The notes: generated by a model not told the origin, from the letters alone. Numbered from the stretch's first letter, positions 36,682 to 45,476 are shown. The stretch: DNA of 64,000 bases from UBA7657 sp049652985 (GCA_049652985.1 JBASFK010000002.1:496001-560000); one strand, 5' to 3'. Made by a program: numbers and translations.

Positions 36682-37146
36682 ATGACCACCGAGAAAAAAG
36701 ACATACCAAACGTCATCATGCTGCCGCCGATCCTGATTTTCTTTCACGTGATCGCGGGGATTACGCTCGACTGGGCGTTCCCGGTGAATTTCGGCCATGC
36801 GTGGGGATGGCTCGGGCTTATCCTGCTGCTCAGTTGCTTTGGCATCATCGCGTGGGCGAAGAAGCTGTTTGACCGTGCGGGCACGCCCGTGCCGCCGAAC
36901 CAGCCGGCGACCGCGATCGTCATCACGGGGCCGTATTATTACAGCCGCAACCCGATGTATGTCGCGTTCATGGTCGGTTATGTGGGCCTGTCGCTGCTGG
37001 CCGATGCGCCGGCGATGCTACTGCTCGGCTTCGTGCTGTTTTATTTCCTCGACCAGCGCGTCATCGCGCCCGAGGAAAAATACCTCAGCGAAAAATTCGG
37101 CACGGTCTATACCGATTACAAGGATGAAGTCAGGCGCTGGGTTTAA
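36682..37146 (+). CDS. isoprenylcysteine carboxylmethyltransferase-like (ICMT/PEMT) membrane protein
   Basis: A 154-residue inner-membrane protein with about four helices. The C-terminal methyltransferase signature is GPYYYSRNPMYVAFM, followed by DQRVIAPEEKYLSEKFG and YTDYKDEVRRWV, the SAM-binding half-domain of this family. Bacterial members often methylate small or membrane-embedded substrates of unknown identity. AAAGGAATAA precedes the ATG. Its stop overlaps the convergent DUF2795 gene by four bases. Confidence 0.85.
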   Translation: MTTEKKDIPNVIMLPPILIFFHVIAGITLDWAFPVNFGHAWGWLGLILLLSCFGIIAWAKKLFDRAGTPVPPNQPATAIVITGPYYYSRNPMYVAFMVGYVGLSLLADAPAMLLLGFVLFYFLDQRVIAPEEKYLSEKFGTVYTDYKDEVRRWV

Positions 37147-37373
37147 TTAATCCGCCTGCTGACTTTGCACATCGGCATCGCCGGGGAGGCGGTCGAGGAG
37201 GCCGATGGCGCGACCGACATGCGCGAGGGTGGGGAAATGCTGCTGTGCGGCATCGCGCGGAATGCGCCCAGCGCCTCTTCCGAGGCATCATTTTCAATCG
37301 CGTATTCCACGATCTCGGCGCGGGTGGCCGGGAAATCCATGCCGTCAATCAATTCAAGATAGTTGATCGCCAT
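37143..37373 (-). CDS. DUF2795-like small protein
   Basis: A 76-residue protein whose N-terminal half, NYLELIDGMDFPATRAEIVEY and ENDASEEALGAFRAMP, matches the DUF2795 pattern (a short helical domain of unknown role). The second half (Ser/Pro-rich) does not look conserved and may be a neutral extension. It is convergent with the ICMT gene and divergent from a candidate small RNA. Confidence 0.65.
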   Translation of the reverse strand: MAINYLELIDGMDFPATRAEIVEYAIENDASEEALGAFRAMPHSSISPPSRMSVAPSASSTASPAMPMCKVSRRIN

Positions 37374-37491
37374 AGCGCGCCTTTGTGTTGAACGAATATC
37401 TTTTAATTATACGCCCGTTGCGCATTCGCGGCAAGCGTCTCCTGCGGAAAGCGCCTGAGAGAACTGCACAAAATTTTTCGAAAATATTCTG

Positions 37492-37515
37492 GAACTTCCG
37501 GGCGCGCTGCGCGTT
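37492..37515 (+). promoter_or_regulatory. EcfG-like promoter (GGAAC...CGTT)
   Basis: GGAAC at 37492-37496 and CGTT at 37512-37515 with a 15-base spacer. The alphaproteobacterial general-stress sigma factor EcfG (SigT, RpoE2) recognises GGAAC-N16/17-CGTT, so spacing here is one base short. It points at the candidate small RNA downstream. Confidence 0.4.
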
Positions 37516-37521
37516 GGATTT

Positions 37522-37606
37522 ATGTTAGATAATATGATTTATTCTCACGAATAAATTGTTTATCTCACGGCTCCCGCGTCCTCACGGATTGCGGGAGCTT
37601 TTTATT
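37522..37606 (+). ncRNA. candidate small RNA with two hairpins
   Basis: No reading frame is visible in this stretch. It contains a perfect 8-bp stem with a four-base loop (ATTTATTC 37537-37544 / GAATAAAT 37549-37556). This is followed by a rho-independent terminator: GCTCCCGC 37570-37577 pairs with GCGGGAGC 37591-37598, then TTTTTATT. The terminator works only for plus-strand transcription, yet no plus-strand gene precedes it. With the EcfG-like promoter at 37492-37515 it would give an ~85-base stress-linked RNA, in the manner of GsrN of Caulobacter. The start point is estimated. Confidence 0.4.
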
Positions 37607-37621
37607 GCCGGTCTTTACAGA

Positions 37622-38152
37622 TTATTTTACAACCGCACAGGCGATGCGGCCACCCGCGTTGCCGGAAGGCTGGGTTCTATAATCGTCAGTTTTTTCATGG
37701 ATCATGAGCGCGGCGCCGTCATCCGCGACCAGTTCATCCAGTTCGGCCTCTTCATTAAACACTTCAGCATTCAGCGTGCCATCGGGCAGGATCGTCAGGT
37801 TCGGCATGTCACCCTCATGCGGGCCTTCCTCGGCATGGTAGCCGTGCTGGTCGCTCTCGGGATTATAATGCGCGCCGGCTGAATCAAATTTCGCAGCCGG
37901 GTCGCAGACGCCGTGTTCATGGATATGAAAAGCGTGCTCGCCGGGCGGCAGGTTTTGCAGATCGAGCCTGAACAGCACGCCGTTGGGCGTGCCGGTGATC
38001 ATCGCGGTGCCGGTTTCAAGCCCTTCGGTATTTTTGAAGGTGACGGTTTTTTCCGTGGCGGCGGGCTTGTCCACCGGCGGGGCCTCGCCCGCGCGGGCGC
38101 AACCGGGCGCGGAACTGACCAAAAACAATAAAGCGGCGAACAGGATTTTCAT
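37622..38152 (-). CDS. sodC: periplasmic Cu/Zn superoxide dismutase
   Basis: A 176-residue enzyme with an N-terminal signal peptide (KILFAALLFLVSSAPGCARA). It has copper ligands in HAFHIHEHGVCD, the bridging/zinc ligands in GAHYNPESDQHGYHAEEGPHEGD, and the closing GNAGGRIACAVV. Both conserved cysteines (GVCD and IACAV) are present for the disulfide. It dismutates superoxide in the periplasm. It precedes no obvious partner; a lipoprotein gene lies just upstream on the same strand. Confidence 0.93.
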   Translation of the reverse strand: MKILFAALLFLVSSAPGCARAGEAPPVDKPAATEKTVTFKNTEGLETGTAMITGTPNGVLFRLDLQNLPPGEHAFHIHEHGVCDPAAKFDSAGAHYNPESDQHGYHAEEGPHEGDMPNLTILPDGTLNAEVFNEEAELDELVADDGAALMIHEKTDDYRTQPSGNAGGRIACAVVK

Positions 38153-38198
38153 GTGGCCTCCATCATCGACCCAACGGCGCGCGAACGCAAACGGTTCC

Positions 38199-38834
38199 TT
38201 ATTGCACGGGTGGCAGGCCGATCATGCCGTCCGCGGCGAGGCGCTCGGTCACTTCGCGGCCGAAATTGCCGCCGACCTCTTCAAAGCTCATGCCCGTGGG
38301 CCCGCGCGTGGTGAAATCCCCGGCCCATGCCTTTCTGTAATGCGGCAGCGTGAAGAGAACGGCCTCATAGCGCGCTTCGGGTTCCTCCAGGATCATCGGC
38401 GGATCGTCATAAAAGAACGGGTCGTGATGATGGCGGTCAGGGCGCCAGCCCCGGTGATGCCATGAACCATGGCGGTAGCGGCTGCCCGGCACGTAATTGC
38501 GGACGATTTGTTTTTCGCGCGGGTGGATTTCAAGAACGGCAGCGGCGCCGGTATTCATGATTTTGCGTTTACGCGCCTGCTCGCCCGTATTGCGTGTCAG
38601 CGGCAAGACATCGATCGAGGCCGTCGCGGGAACGCCGATGCGCTGCGCTTCCATGACAGCGCTTCTTTCAATCGCCTCGCGCTCGGCCAGCGAACTCACA
38701 CGGGCGTCGATCACCAACGAGGAAAACGCCACGTCCCGGTAGGCCGGGTCGATAAAGCCCGTGCCGCGCGTGGCCGTCACTTGTGCGCAGGCGGCCAGGA
38801 AAAGCACCGGGATCATTAAAAACGCTGTTTTCAT
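38199..38834 (-). CDS. putative lipoprotein, unknown
   Basis: A 211-residue protein starting MKTAFLMIPVLFLAACAQV; LAAC is a good lipobox, so it is probably an outer-membrane or periplasmic lipoprotein. The mature part has a beta-rich start (FSSLVIDARVSSLAEREAIERS), a His/Arg-rich middle (YRHGSWHHRGWRPDRHHHD) that could bind metal, and a C-terminal FGREVTERLAADG helix. An alternative start lies at 38846. It shares orientation with sodC, 46 bases away. Confidence 0.7.
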   Translation of the reverse strand: MKTAFLMIPVLFLAACAQVTATRGTGFIDPAYRDVAFSSLVIDARVSSLAEREAIERSAVMEAQRIGVPATASIDVLPLTRNTGEQARKRKIMNTGAAAVLEIHPREKQIVRNYVPGSRYRHGSWHHRGWRPDRHHHDPFFYDDPPMILEEPEARYEAVLFTLPHYRKAWAGDFTTRGPTGMSFEEVGGNFGREVTERLAADGMIGLPPVQ

Positions 38835-38911
38835 CTTATTGGCCATGGCTATAAAACTGGGATGAACGGTTCCTGTAGTCAATACGCGGGCAGTATGCTA
38901 TTTCATGCGCC

Positions 38912-39829
38912 ATGAAGACTTTGGGCCAAGTGATTGAGAATGCATCGGAACGCTTCGACGAGGCAGGCCTCGTATTCGGCCATGGCACCGATAATGCGTT
39001 CGACGAGGCCGCCTTTATCGCCATGGAGGCGCTCGGCCTGCCGGCGGACGCCGTGCTGGAGGAAATATGGCCGCGCGATCTGACGAAAACTGAAGAAGAT
39101 AAAATCGAAGCCCTTGTGAATACACGGATTCAAAAACGCATCCCCGCGCCGTACCTGTTCAATAAAACTTACCTGCAGGGCATTCCTTTTTACGTCGATG
39201 AGCGTGTGATCGTTCCCCGGTCATTCATCGCGGAGCTGATCAACCACGAGGATGGATTTTCACCGCCCGGTTTTCCGCGCGAAATTAAAAACGTGCTTGA
39301 TCTGTGCACGGGCTCCGGGTGCCTCGCCATTCTCGCCGCGCATGTCTATCCGGAGGCGCATATCGACGCGGTGGAACTGTCTCCTGGTGCCTTCGCGGTT
39401 GCGCAGCGCAACGTAAAGGAGCACGGACTGGAGGACTGCATCACGCTTTATAACGGCGATTTGTTTGAGCCGCTGAAGGGAAAAAAATACGACCTCATCA
39501 TCACCAACCCGCCTTATGTCGACCAGGCGGGGATGGACGATCTGCCGCCGGAGCATAAGTTCGAGCCGGAAATGGCGCTCGGCCTTTGCGGCGCGGACGG
39601 GCTGGATATCGTGCGTAAAATCATGGAACAGGCTCCCGCCCACCTGAGCGAAAATGGCGGGCTGCTTTGTGAAATCGGGCGCGGCAGGGAAAATGTTGAA
39701 AAGGCTTGGCCCGCGCTGTCCTTCCTCTGGCTGGAGACTGAAAACAGCGAAGGCGAAGTTTACTGGCTGACGCGGAAACAGCTCAAATTAAAACGGCGGC
39801 CCCGTTCCCGGAACCGCCGTTTAAATTAA
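38912..39829 (+). CDS. prmB: ribosomal protein uL3 glutamine methyltransferase (PrmB-like)
   Basis: A 305-residue SAM-dependent N5-glutamine methyltransferase. It shows motif I DLCTGSGCLAILAA, the catalytic NPPYVD, and VPRSFIAELIN, the RSF(I/L)AEL feature that separates PrmB from PrmC. It modifies a glutamine of ribosomal protein L3. The last codons form a terminator stem (see 39791-39822), so the basic tail KRRPRSRNRRLN is partly dictated by RNA structure. Confidence 0.88.
   Translation: MKTLGQVIENASERFDEAGLVFGHGTDNAFDEAAFIAMEALGLPADAVLEEIWPRDLTKTEEDKIEALVNTRIQKRIPAPYLFNKTYLQGIPFYVDERVIVPRSFIAELINHEDGFSPPGFPREIKNVLDLCTGSGCLAILAAHVYPEAHIDAVELSPGAFAVAQRNVKEHGLEDCITLYNGDLFEPLKGKKYDLIITNPPYVDQAGMDDLPPEHKFEPEMALGLCGADGLDIVRKIMEQAPAHLSENGGLLCEIGRGRENVEKAWPALSFLWLETENSEGEVYWLTRKQLKLKRRPRSRNRRLN
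39791..39822. terminator. bidirectional terminator inside the prmB 3' end
   Basis: AAACGGCGG (39791-39799) pairs with CCGCCGTTT (39814-39822); AT-rich flanks follow on both strands. It lies inside the last codons of prmB and just past the end of the convergent HU gene, so it can serve both. Confidence 0.7.
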
Positions 39830-39841
39830 AGGAAAAATGTC

Positions 39842-40135
39842 CTATTTCAGAACAGATTCTTTCAGATCCTTCGCAACGCGGAAGGCGACTTTTTTCTTCG
39901 CCGGGATCTGGATGGTTTCGCCGGTCGCGGGGTTACGGCCCTGGCGCGCTTTGGTCTGCTTCACCTGGAGGATGCCGAGACCCGGAATACGGATGCGGTT
40001 GCCTTTCTTCAGGTTCTTGCCAAAGAGAACGATCATGTCGTCCATAACTTCCTGAACCTGCTTCTTCGACAAGCCATGCTTGTCAGCGAGGTCGGCAGAG
40101 ATTTGCTTAAGGGTAATGGTGGGTTGTGTTGCCAT
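39842..40135 (-). CDS. HU-family DNA-binding protein
   Basis: A ~97-residue histone-like protein. TLKQISADLADKHGLSKKQVQEVMDD forms the dimerisation helices, and IPGLGILQVKQTKARQGRNPATGE is the DNA-binding arm with the conserved RxGRNPxTGE. It compacts and bends DNA in the nucleoid. The ATG at 40135 (MATQ) is chosen over the longer 40144 form. The upstream region to 40350 carries promoters in both directions. Confidence 0.92.
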   Translation of the reverse strand: MATQPTITLKQISADLADKHGLSKKQVQEVMDDMIVLFGKNLKKGNRIRIPGLGILQVKQTKARQGRNPATGETIQIPAKKKVAFRVAKDLKESVLK

Positions 40136-40290
40136 GGTGAGCACCTTTCCTTCGTTGTGAAAAATCCTGTAATGGCGGTATTACAGCCGAAAGAAAGGGG
40201 CTTGTAAATGCATAAAATAAGGGTTTTTCACGCTTTTCCGCCCAAAAATGGGGGTTTTCCGCCCTTTTGGGGAAGGTTTTCCAAAACCGT

Positions 40291-40315
40291 GAAACTTTCG
40301 GGCCTCTTGCCCGTT
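40291..40315 (+). promoter_or_regulatory. EcfG-like promoter before the DUF892 gene
   Basis: GAAAC (40291-40295), a 16-base spacer and CGTT (40312-40315) match the EcfG consensus GGAAC-N16/17-CGTT with one mismatch. DUF892 genes are typical members of the general stress regulon in alphaproteobacteria, so the fit is biologically sensible. Confidence 0.45.
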
Positions 40316-40350
40316 GGTCCCTAGGTACAACCCCGAACCGGAGCAAAGCC

Positions 40351-40851
40351 ATGAAAATGAAAAATCTTGAAGACCTGTTTCAGGATGAACTCTTTGACAT
40401 GCACTATGCCGAAGACTCTTTGATCAAAGCGCTCGAAAAAATGGCAGAGAAAGCATCGAACCCAAAACTGGCCCAGGGCTTCCGCGACCACAAGGAAGAA
40501 ACCGAGGGACACAAGCGCCGCATTGAGAAAATTTATGAACTTCTTGATATCAAGCCGAAAAAAGAAGTTTGCGAAGCCATCAAAGGTTTGATCAAGGAAG
40601 CGGAAGACCTGATCGGACATACCGAAGAAGGTCCGGTAAGAGATGCAGCGCTGATAACAGCCGCACAGAAAGTTGAGCATTACGAAATTGCATCGTATGG
40701 TTCGCTCGTTGCTCTTGCCAATTCCCTGGGTCACATGGAAGCGGCCTCGATCCTCAGTGAAACACTGGAAGAAGAGCGCAGCGCTGATCGTAAGTTAAGC
40801 GATCTTGCAGAAGGCGGTATTAATCAGGAAGCAATGCAGCAAGCGGCTTAG
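40351..40851 (+). CDS. DUF892/YciF ferritin-like protein
   Basis: A 166-residue four-helix protein starting MKMKNLEDLFQDELFDMHYAEDSL. The family motifs ELxDxxxAE, HKEETEGHKRRIEKI, and AAQKVEHYEIASYGSLVALA carry the carboxylate and histidine ligands of a di-iron-like centre. Such proteins are induced by stress; their exact activity is unsettled. GGAG lies eight bases before the ATG. It is monocistronic and followed by a terminator. Confidence 0.92.
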   Translation: MKMKNLEDLFQDELFDMHYAEDSLIKALEKMAEKASNPKLAQGFRDHKEETEGHKRRIEKIYELLDIKPKKEVCEAIKGLIKEAEDLIGHTEEGPVRDAALITAAQKVEHYEIASYGSLVALANSLGHMEAASILSETLEEERSADRKLSDLAEGGINQEAMQQAA

Positions 40852-40885
40852 TTACAAATTTCTAAAGTTCTACCCTGCCCCCCAA

Positions 40886-40923
40886 AACCGGCCTGCTCTT
40901 TTAGAGTGGGCCGGTTCTTTTTT
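40886..40923 (+). terminator. terminator after the DUF892 gene
   Basis: AACCGGCC (40886-40893) pairs with GGCCGGTT (40909-40916), followed by CTTTTTT. Confidence 0.8.
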
Positions 40924-41018
40924 GCCACAAAAAAGCGCTCCTGCCGGGGGGACGGCAAGAGCGCCAGAGAGGGGAAGCCGTGGTTGAAGCGTGACGGCTT
41001 CCCGGGGAAACTTAATTT

Positions 41019-41513
41019 CTAGTCGCGGTCGTGCCTGCCGCCATGGCGACGGTCATGATCGCCGTGTCCGCGTCCACGTCCGCGGTCATTGTCTCGCCAG
41101 TCGCGCCTGTCGCGATCCCAGTCGCGGCGGCGATTGTCGTCGTCAAAGACGAAGCTGAGCGATAGTCCCGGGCTGCTGTAAAAACGCGAGTGATTGTACC
41201 CGTGATGCTTACGCGGGTAATAGGTCACGGGCCGGTAGGATGGTCCGTAGTTGTAATAAACCGGCCGCTCGTCGGAAACCAGGACGACATTCCTGCTGCG
41301 CAGGTCGTCGAACGGGTCGACGGTGCCGCGTGTGGATACAATCATCCATGAACCGTCAGGTTGCATACATGCCGTGCCGTAGCCGGATTCGATATGGCCG
41401 CCGACGCGGATGGATTTCTGGTATTCCCGGCAATATTCGCCGGCCTCTGCGGCCTGCGCAAACAGCAGCGGCGCCAGGAAAAACCCTGCAAGGGTGAGTT
41501 TTTTAAGTGTCAT
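41019..41513 (-). CDS. secreted His/Arg/Asp-rich protein, unknown
   Basis: A 164-residue protein with a signal peptide (KLTLAGFFLAPLLFAQAAEA). Its mature domain (EYCREYQKSIRVGGHIESGYGTACMQPDGSWMI) has two cysteines and resembles outer-membrane surface-antigen-like domains with an alanine-rich glycine motif. The last 50 residues are an extremely charged Arg/Asp/His tail. It is periplasmic or outer-membrane associated. AGAGGAG precedes the ATG. Confidence 0.65.
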   Translation of the reverse strand: MTLKKLTLAGFFLAPLLFAQAAEAGEYCREYQKSIRVGGHIESGYGTACMQPDGSWMIVSTRGTVDPFDDLRSRNVVLVSDERPVYYNYGPSYRPVTYYPRKHHGYNHSRFYSSPGLSLSFVFDDDNRRRDWDRDRRDWRDNDRGRGRGHGDHDRRHGGRHDRD

Positions 41514-41628
41514 GGCATAATCTCCTCTTAGATACTTAGTGCGAAACGCAGTTTTTTCTCGTTCTGCAATTTGTACGGCGACCCGGATTTAACCCTTCGT
41601 TTATTTTTCGGGAATTCGATTTATATAA

Positions 41629-42102
41629 ATGACTATGCAAAAGTCGCTTTACACAATCGGCTATGAGGGCACAAACACGGACGATTTCGTGACTACTCTG
41701 GAAAATGCGGGCGTGAATGTCGTGGTGGACGTGCGGTTTCACCCGTTTTCCCGGCGCGGCGGCTTTTCAAAAAGCCCGCTGGCGGCGGTTTTGCGCGAGC
41801 ACGGCATCGACTATCTCCACCTGCGCGAGCTTGGCAATCCACGGCACAACCAGCCGCCCGGCCCCGGCGGATTCGAAGCCGCGTTCGAGGCGCATATGCA
41901 GACGCAGACCGCGCAGGGCGGCGTTGCCAAAGCCGCCGAAATCGCTGAGAAATCACCTTCATGCCTGCTGTGTTATGAGCGCGAGCCCGGGAGCTGCCAC
42001 CGCAATATCGTCGCCCGGCATGTCGCGGAGCGCACGGGTCAGAGCATTCATCATCTCCGGGTTGAAAAAGGCGGCGCGGTACAAACAGAACTGGGATTAT
42101 AA
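41629..42102 (+). CDS. DUF488 family protein
   Basis: A 157-residue cytoplasmic protein with the DUF488 pattern: YTIGYEGTNTDDFVTTLENAGV, VVVDVRFHPFSRRGGFSK, IDYLHLRELGNPRHNQ, and LLCYEREPGSCHRNIVARHV. The conserved Cys-x8-Cys-His segment suggests a catalytic or metal-linked role that is not established for the family. No clear partner gene lies nearby; the secreted-protein gene at 42104 runs convergently. Confidence 0.88.
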   Translation: MTMQKSLYTIGYEGTNTDDFVTTLENAGVNVVVDVRFHPFSRRGGFSKSPLAAVLREHGIDYLHLRELGNPRHNQPPGPGGFEAAFEAHMQTQTAQGGVAKAAEIAEKSPSCLLCYEREPGSCHRNIVARHVAERTGQSIHHLRVEKGGAVQTELGL

Positions 42103-42103
42103 A

Positions 42104-42448
42104 TCAGTCGCGATCCCTGGAGATCAGGTAGCCCGCCCCGTAGCCTGAATAATAGGGGACTTTGTCCGGGTCATCCTCGTGATCGCGGATGTTCCGGTGA
42201 TGGCGGTAATAATTCCGGTAGTAATCCTCGCGCCAGTCGTCGCGGTCTTTCTTCTTGCGCACGATCTTGATGCGGTCGGCGCGCAGGAAAATTTCGCGCA
42301 TCTTTTCCGAATCCGAATTGATGATGTATTTGGTCTTGCCGGTATGGATGATGATGGGCGGCTTTTTCTCTTCGGCCATGGCCGGAGGGGCCGTCAGAAC
42401 AGCCATAAAAACCACTAAAAACGCCAGTTTCCGGAGCATCATGGTCAT
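42104..42448 (-). CDS. small secreted protein, unknown
   Basis: A 114-residue protein with a signal peptide (MMLRKLAFLVVFMAVLTAPPAMA). It has a short beta-rich section (PIIIHTGKTKYIINSDSEKMREIF) and a Tyr/Arg/Asp-rich C-terminus (DYYRNYYRHHRNIRDHED). It is probably periplasmic. No family is recognised. Confidence 0.6.
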   Translation of the reverse strand: MTMMLRKLAFLVVFMAVLTAPPAMAEEKKPPIIIHTGKTKYIINSDSEKMREIFLRADRIKIVRKKKDRDDWREDYYRNYYRHHRNIRDHEDDPDKVPYYSGYGAGYLISRDRD

Positions 42449-42504
42449 TCCCTATTATATACGACCTGGCGCGGGAAATCATGTTTTCAAGAGGGCAAGA
42501 AAAC

Positions 42505-44349
42505 TTACTGCGCCGCAGCGGCGGCGGCTTTTTCCTTCTTCTTCGCGATTTCGCGCTCATTCGAACTAAGGAACATCTTGCGCAGGCGCAGGGATTTCGG
42601 CGTCACTTCAACGAGTTCATCGTCGTTGATATAGGACATCATTTCCTCGAGCGTCATCTTGCGCGGCGGCACCAGGATGACGGCTTCGTCGGCGCCGCTG
42701 GCGCGGACGTTCGTCAGCTTCTTGCCTTTCAGCACGTTAATCTCGAGGTCATTGTCGCGGCTGTGTTCGCCGACAACCATGCCCTGGTAAACTTTTTCGC
42801 CGTGGCCGATGAACATGAAACCGCGGTCCTGCAGGTTGAAGATCGCGTAGGCAACGGCTTCGCCGAGGTCGGTCGAGATCAGCGCGCCGTTGCGGCGGCC
42901 TTCGATATCGCCCTTGTAAGGACCATAGTGAGAAAAGAGTCTGTTCATCAATCCCGTGCCGCGTGTGTCGGTCAGGAATTGCGAGCGGTAACCGATCAAC
43001 CCGCGTGAGGGCGCGAGGAATTTAATGCGCGTCTTGCCGTGGCCGGAGGGGCGCATATCGGTCATTTCAGCCTTGCGCTGGTTCATTTTATTGACGACGA
43101 CGCTTGTAAACGCATCATCGACATCGATGATCACTTCTTCATACGGCTCGAGCATCTGGCCGTTTTCGTCTTTTTTCATGACGACGCGCGGGCGCGAAAC
43201 GGAGAGCTCGAACCCTTCACGGCGCATGGTTTCGATCAGGACGCCGAGCTGAAGCTCGCCGCGTCCTGCCAGTTCATACGCATCGCGTCCTGCATTCTCG
43301 CTGACCTTAATCGCGACGTTGGTTTCAGCTTCAGACAACAGGCGGTCGCGGATCATGGTGGAGGTTAGTTTTTTGCCCTCGGTGCCCGCGAGCGGCGACG
43401 TATTAACTGTGATCGTCACGGCGATTGTCGGGGGGTCGATGGGTTGCGATTTGATCGGCGTCGAAACGGTCGTATCGCAGATCGTATCGGCGACGGAGGT
43501 TTTTTCCATCCCGGCAATGCAGATGATATCGCCCGCATAAGCCACATCGACCGGCTTGCGCTCGATGCCGTGGAACGCGAGCAGTTTCGTCAGGCGGAAC
43601 GATTCAACGCGCTTGCCGTCGAGGCCGATCGCGTGAACGGGCATGTTGACGCGCGCTTCGCCGCTGTAGATTTTTCCCGTCAGGACGCGGCCCAGATACG
43701 GGTCGGCTTCCAGCAACGTGGAAAGCATGGCGAACGGCGCCTTTTCATCAACTTTCGGCGCGGGAACATGACGCAGGACCAAATCCAGCAGCGGGTGCAG
43801 ATTTTCGCGCGGCGCAGTGAGGCTGTCCGCACACCAGCCCTCACGGCCTGATGCATAAAGAATGGGGAAATCGAGTTGTTCTTCATTCGCGTCCAACGAC
43901 ACGAACAAGTCGAATACTTCGTTAAGGACATCATCCGGGCGCGCGTCGCCGCGGTCGATCTTGTTGATCATGACGATGGGGCGGATGCCGAGCGCCAGCG
44001 CTTTGGAAAGAACGAATTTTGTCTGCGGCAACGGGCCTTCAGCGGCGTCGCATAGCAGGATAACGCCGTCGCACATGCTGAGAATACGTTCAACCTCGCC
44101 GCCGAAATCGGCGTGGCCCGGTGTGTCGACGATATTAATGCGCGCGCCGTCCCAGTTCACGGACGTGCATTTCGCGAGAATGGTGATGCCGCGCTCTTTT
44201 TCAAGATCGCCGGAATCCATGACGCATGTATCGACCTGCTGGTTCTCACGGAACGAGCCGGATTGTTTGAGGATCGAATCCAGCAGCGTGGTTTTGCCGT
44301 GGTCGACGTGCGCGATAATCGCGATGTTGCGAATGGTAGGCCGGGTCAT
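42505..44349 (-). CDS. typA: ribosome-associated GTPase TypA/BipA
   Basis: A 614-residue translational GTPase with G1 AHVDHGKTTLLDSILKQ, ERGITILAKCTSV, DTPGHADFGGEVERIL, and NKIDRGDARPD. The C-terminal TypA-specific region includes RDNDLEINVLKGKKLTNVRASGADEAV and ends in an Ala/Lys-rich tail. It assists ribosome assembly and stress adaptation. Length is normal for the family. Confidence 0.97.
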   Translation of the reverse strand: MTRPTIRNIAIIAHVDHGKTTLLDSILKQSGSFRENQQVDTCVMDSGDLEKERGITILAKCTSVNWDGARINIVDTPGHADFGGEVERILSMCDGVILLCDAAEGPLPQTKFVLSKALALGIRPIVMINKIDRGDARPDDVLNEVFDLFVSLDANEEQLDFPILYASGREGWCADSLTAPRENLHPLLDLVLRHVPAPKVDEKAPFAMLSTLLEADPYLGRVLTGKIYSGEARVNMPVHAIGLDGKRVESFRLTKLLAFHGIERKPVDVAYAGDIICIAGMEKTSVADTICDTTVSTPIKSQPIDPPTIAVTITVNTSPLAGTEGKKLTSTMIRDRLLSEAETNVAIKVSENAGRDAYELAGRGELQLGVLIETMRREGFELSVSRPRVVMKKDENGQMLEPYEEVIIDVDDAFTSVVVNKMNQRKAEMTDMRPSGHGKTRIKFLAPSRGLIGYRSQFLTDTRGTGLMNRLFSHYGPYKGDIEGRRNGALISTDLGEAVAYAIFNLQDRGFMFIGHGEKVYQGMVVGEHSRDNDLEINVLKGKKLTNVRASGADEAVILVPPRKMTLEEMMSYINDDELVEVTPKSLRLRKMFLSSNEREIAKKKEKAAAAAAQ

Positions 44350-44468
44350 ATGAACACTCTCTAATACGTTCTTTTTTGCAAGCCGGGGCTTTGTACAGGA
44401 AAAGCCTGAAAAATGGTAGCTTTTTATAGCGTCTTTTGCCGACCCTCCCCATCTGCTAAAATGATGTT

Positions 44469-45476
44469 ATGGCCGATAAAAAAGACGAATATGCCGTTCC
44501 GCCCTCCCAGATCACCGACCTGGACGCCATCCAGCGGGTGGATGAAAGCCGCTTTACGGCCACCATGGACGAGGTTGTGAAGGAATCGGAGGATATGCGC
44601 CTGCGCTATATGCAGCGGCACGGCAGACGGGCCTTCCTGACCATGAGCTTTGGCATGGCGCTGGCCCTGGGCGGGGCAGCCGCCTTCGGCTGGTTCTTTT
44701 TCGTGGAGTTCAACCTGGCGCGGGCAGCCCTGTGCATGATCCCGGCCCTGCTGGTGCCTATTTTCATGCATTCCTGGAGCGAGGCGCCGATCAAGCATTA
44801 TGTCCGCGACTATAAGAAGATATTCATGCCGAAAATGGCGGCGGCACTCGGCGGCTTCAAGTTTTATCCGGCGCGCGGCATTCCCCGCGAGATCATCGGC
44901 AAGACCGGCGTCGTCCCGGCGCATAACCGTTACGATGCCGAAGACTGCTTCATGGGCACTTATAAAGGCGCGAAAGTGATCTTCAGCGAGGCGCGGCTGC
45001 ACAAGGGCCGCGACGTTACATTCGAGGGCCTGTTCGTATTGCTGGAGACAGCGCACAAGGTTTTCGAAGGGCACACCATCATCACCGCCGACCGCGCGAT
45101 GGCCAAACGCTCAGCCAGCACGCGCTGGGCCAAGCTGCCGCAGGTCAACGTCAAAGCCGAAAATCCCGAGGCGGACCGCTTTGTCGTTTTCTCCGACAAG
45201 CCCGACGATGCCGCGCTGCTGGCGGGTGAAAAGCTGCTGAAAGAACTTGCCGACGCCGCCGACATATTCGGCAAGGCCGAACTCACGGCAGCTTTTTTCC
45301 GCGGGAAATATATTTTCATGATGATCCCGCACAAGGGCAACATGTTCGAGCCTTCGGGGATGTTCGTGCCGGTTTCGACGAAGCAGCATGCCCTGCACTG
45401 CAAGCGCGAGATCGAGCGCATCATGGAGATCGTCGATATCTTTGACCTCTATAAGGCCAGCCCTTCGGCGCTTTAG
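44469..45476 (+). CDS. DUF3137 membrane protein
   Basis: A 335-residue protein with two membrane helices near residues 55-105 (FLTMSFGMALALGGAAAFGW and AALCMIPALLVPIFMH). A cytoplasmic domain follows with FKFYPARGIPREIIGKTGVVP, YKGAKVIFSEARL and FVVFSDKPDDAALLAGEKLLK, as in DUF3137 proteins (related to Galanin-like or LemA-partner proteins of unknown role). It ends four bases into the convergent gene at 45473. Confidence 0.8.
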   Translation: MADKKDEYAVPPSQITDLDAIQRVDESRFTATMDEVVKESEDMRLRYMQRHGRRAFLTMSFGMALALGGAAAFGWFFFVEFNLARAALCMIPALLVPIFMHSWSEAPIKHYVRDYKKIFMPKMAAALGGFKFYPARGIPREIIGKTGVVPAHNRYDAEDCFMGTYKGAKVIFSEARLHKGRDVTFEGLFVLLETAHKVFEGHTIITADRAMAKRSASTRWAKLPQVNVKAENPEADRFVVFSDKPDDAALLAGEKLLKELADAADIFGKAELTAAFFRGKYIFMMIPHKGNMFEPSGMFVPVSTKQHALHCKREIERIMEIVDIFDLYKASPSAL

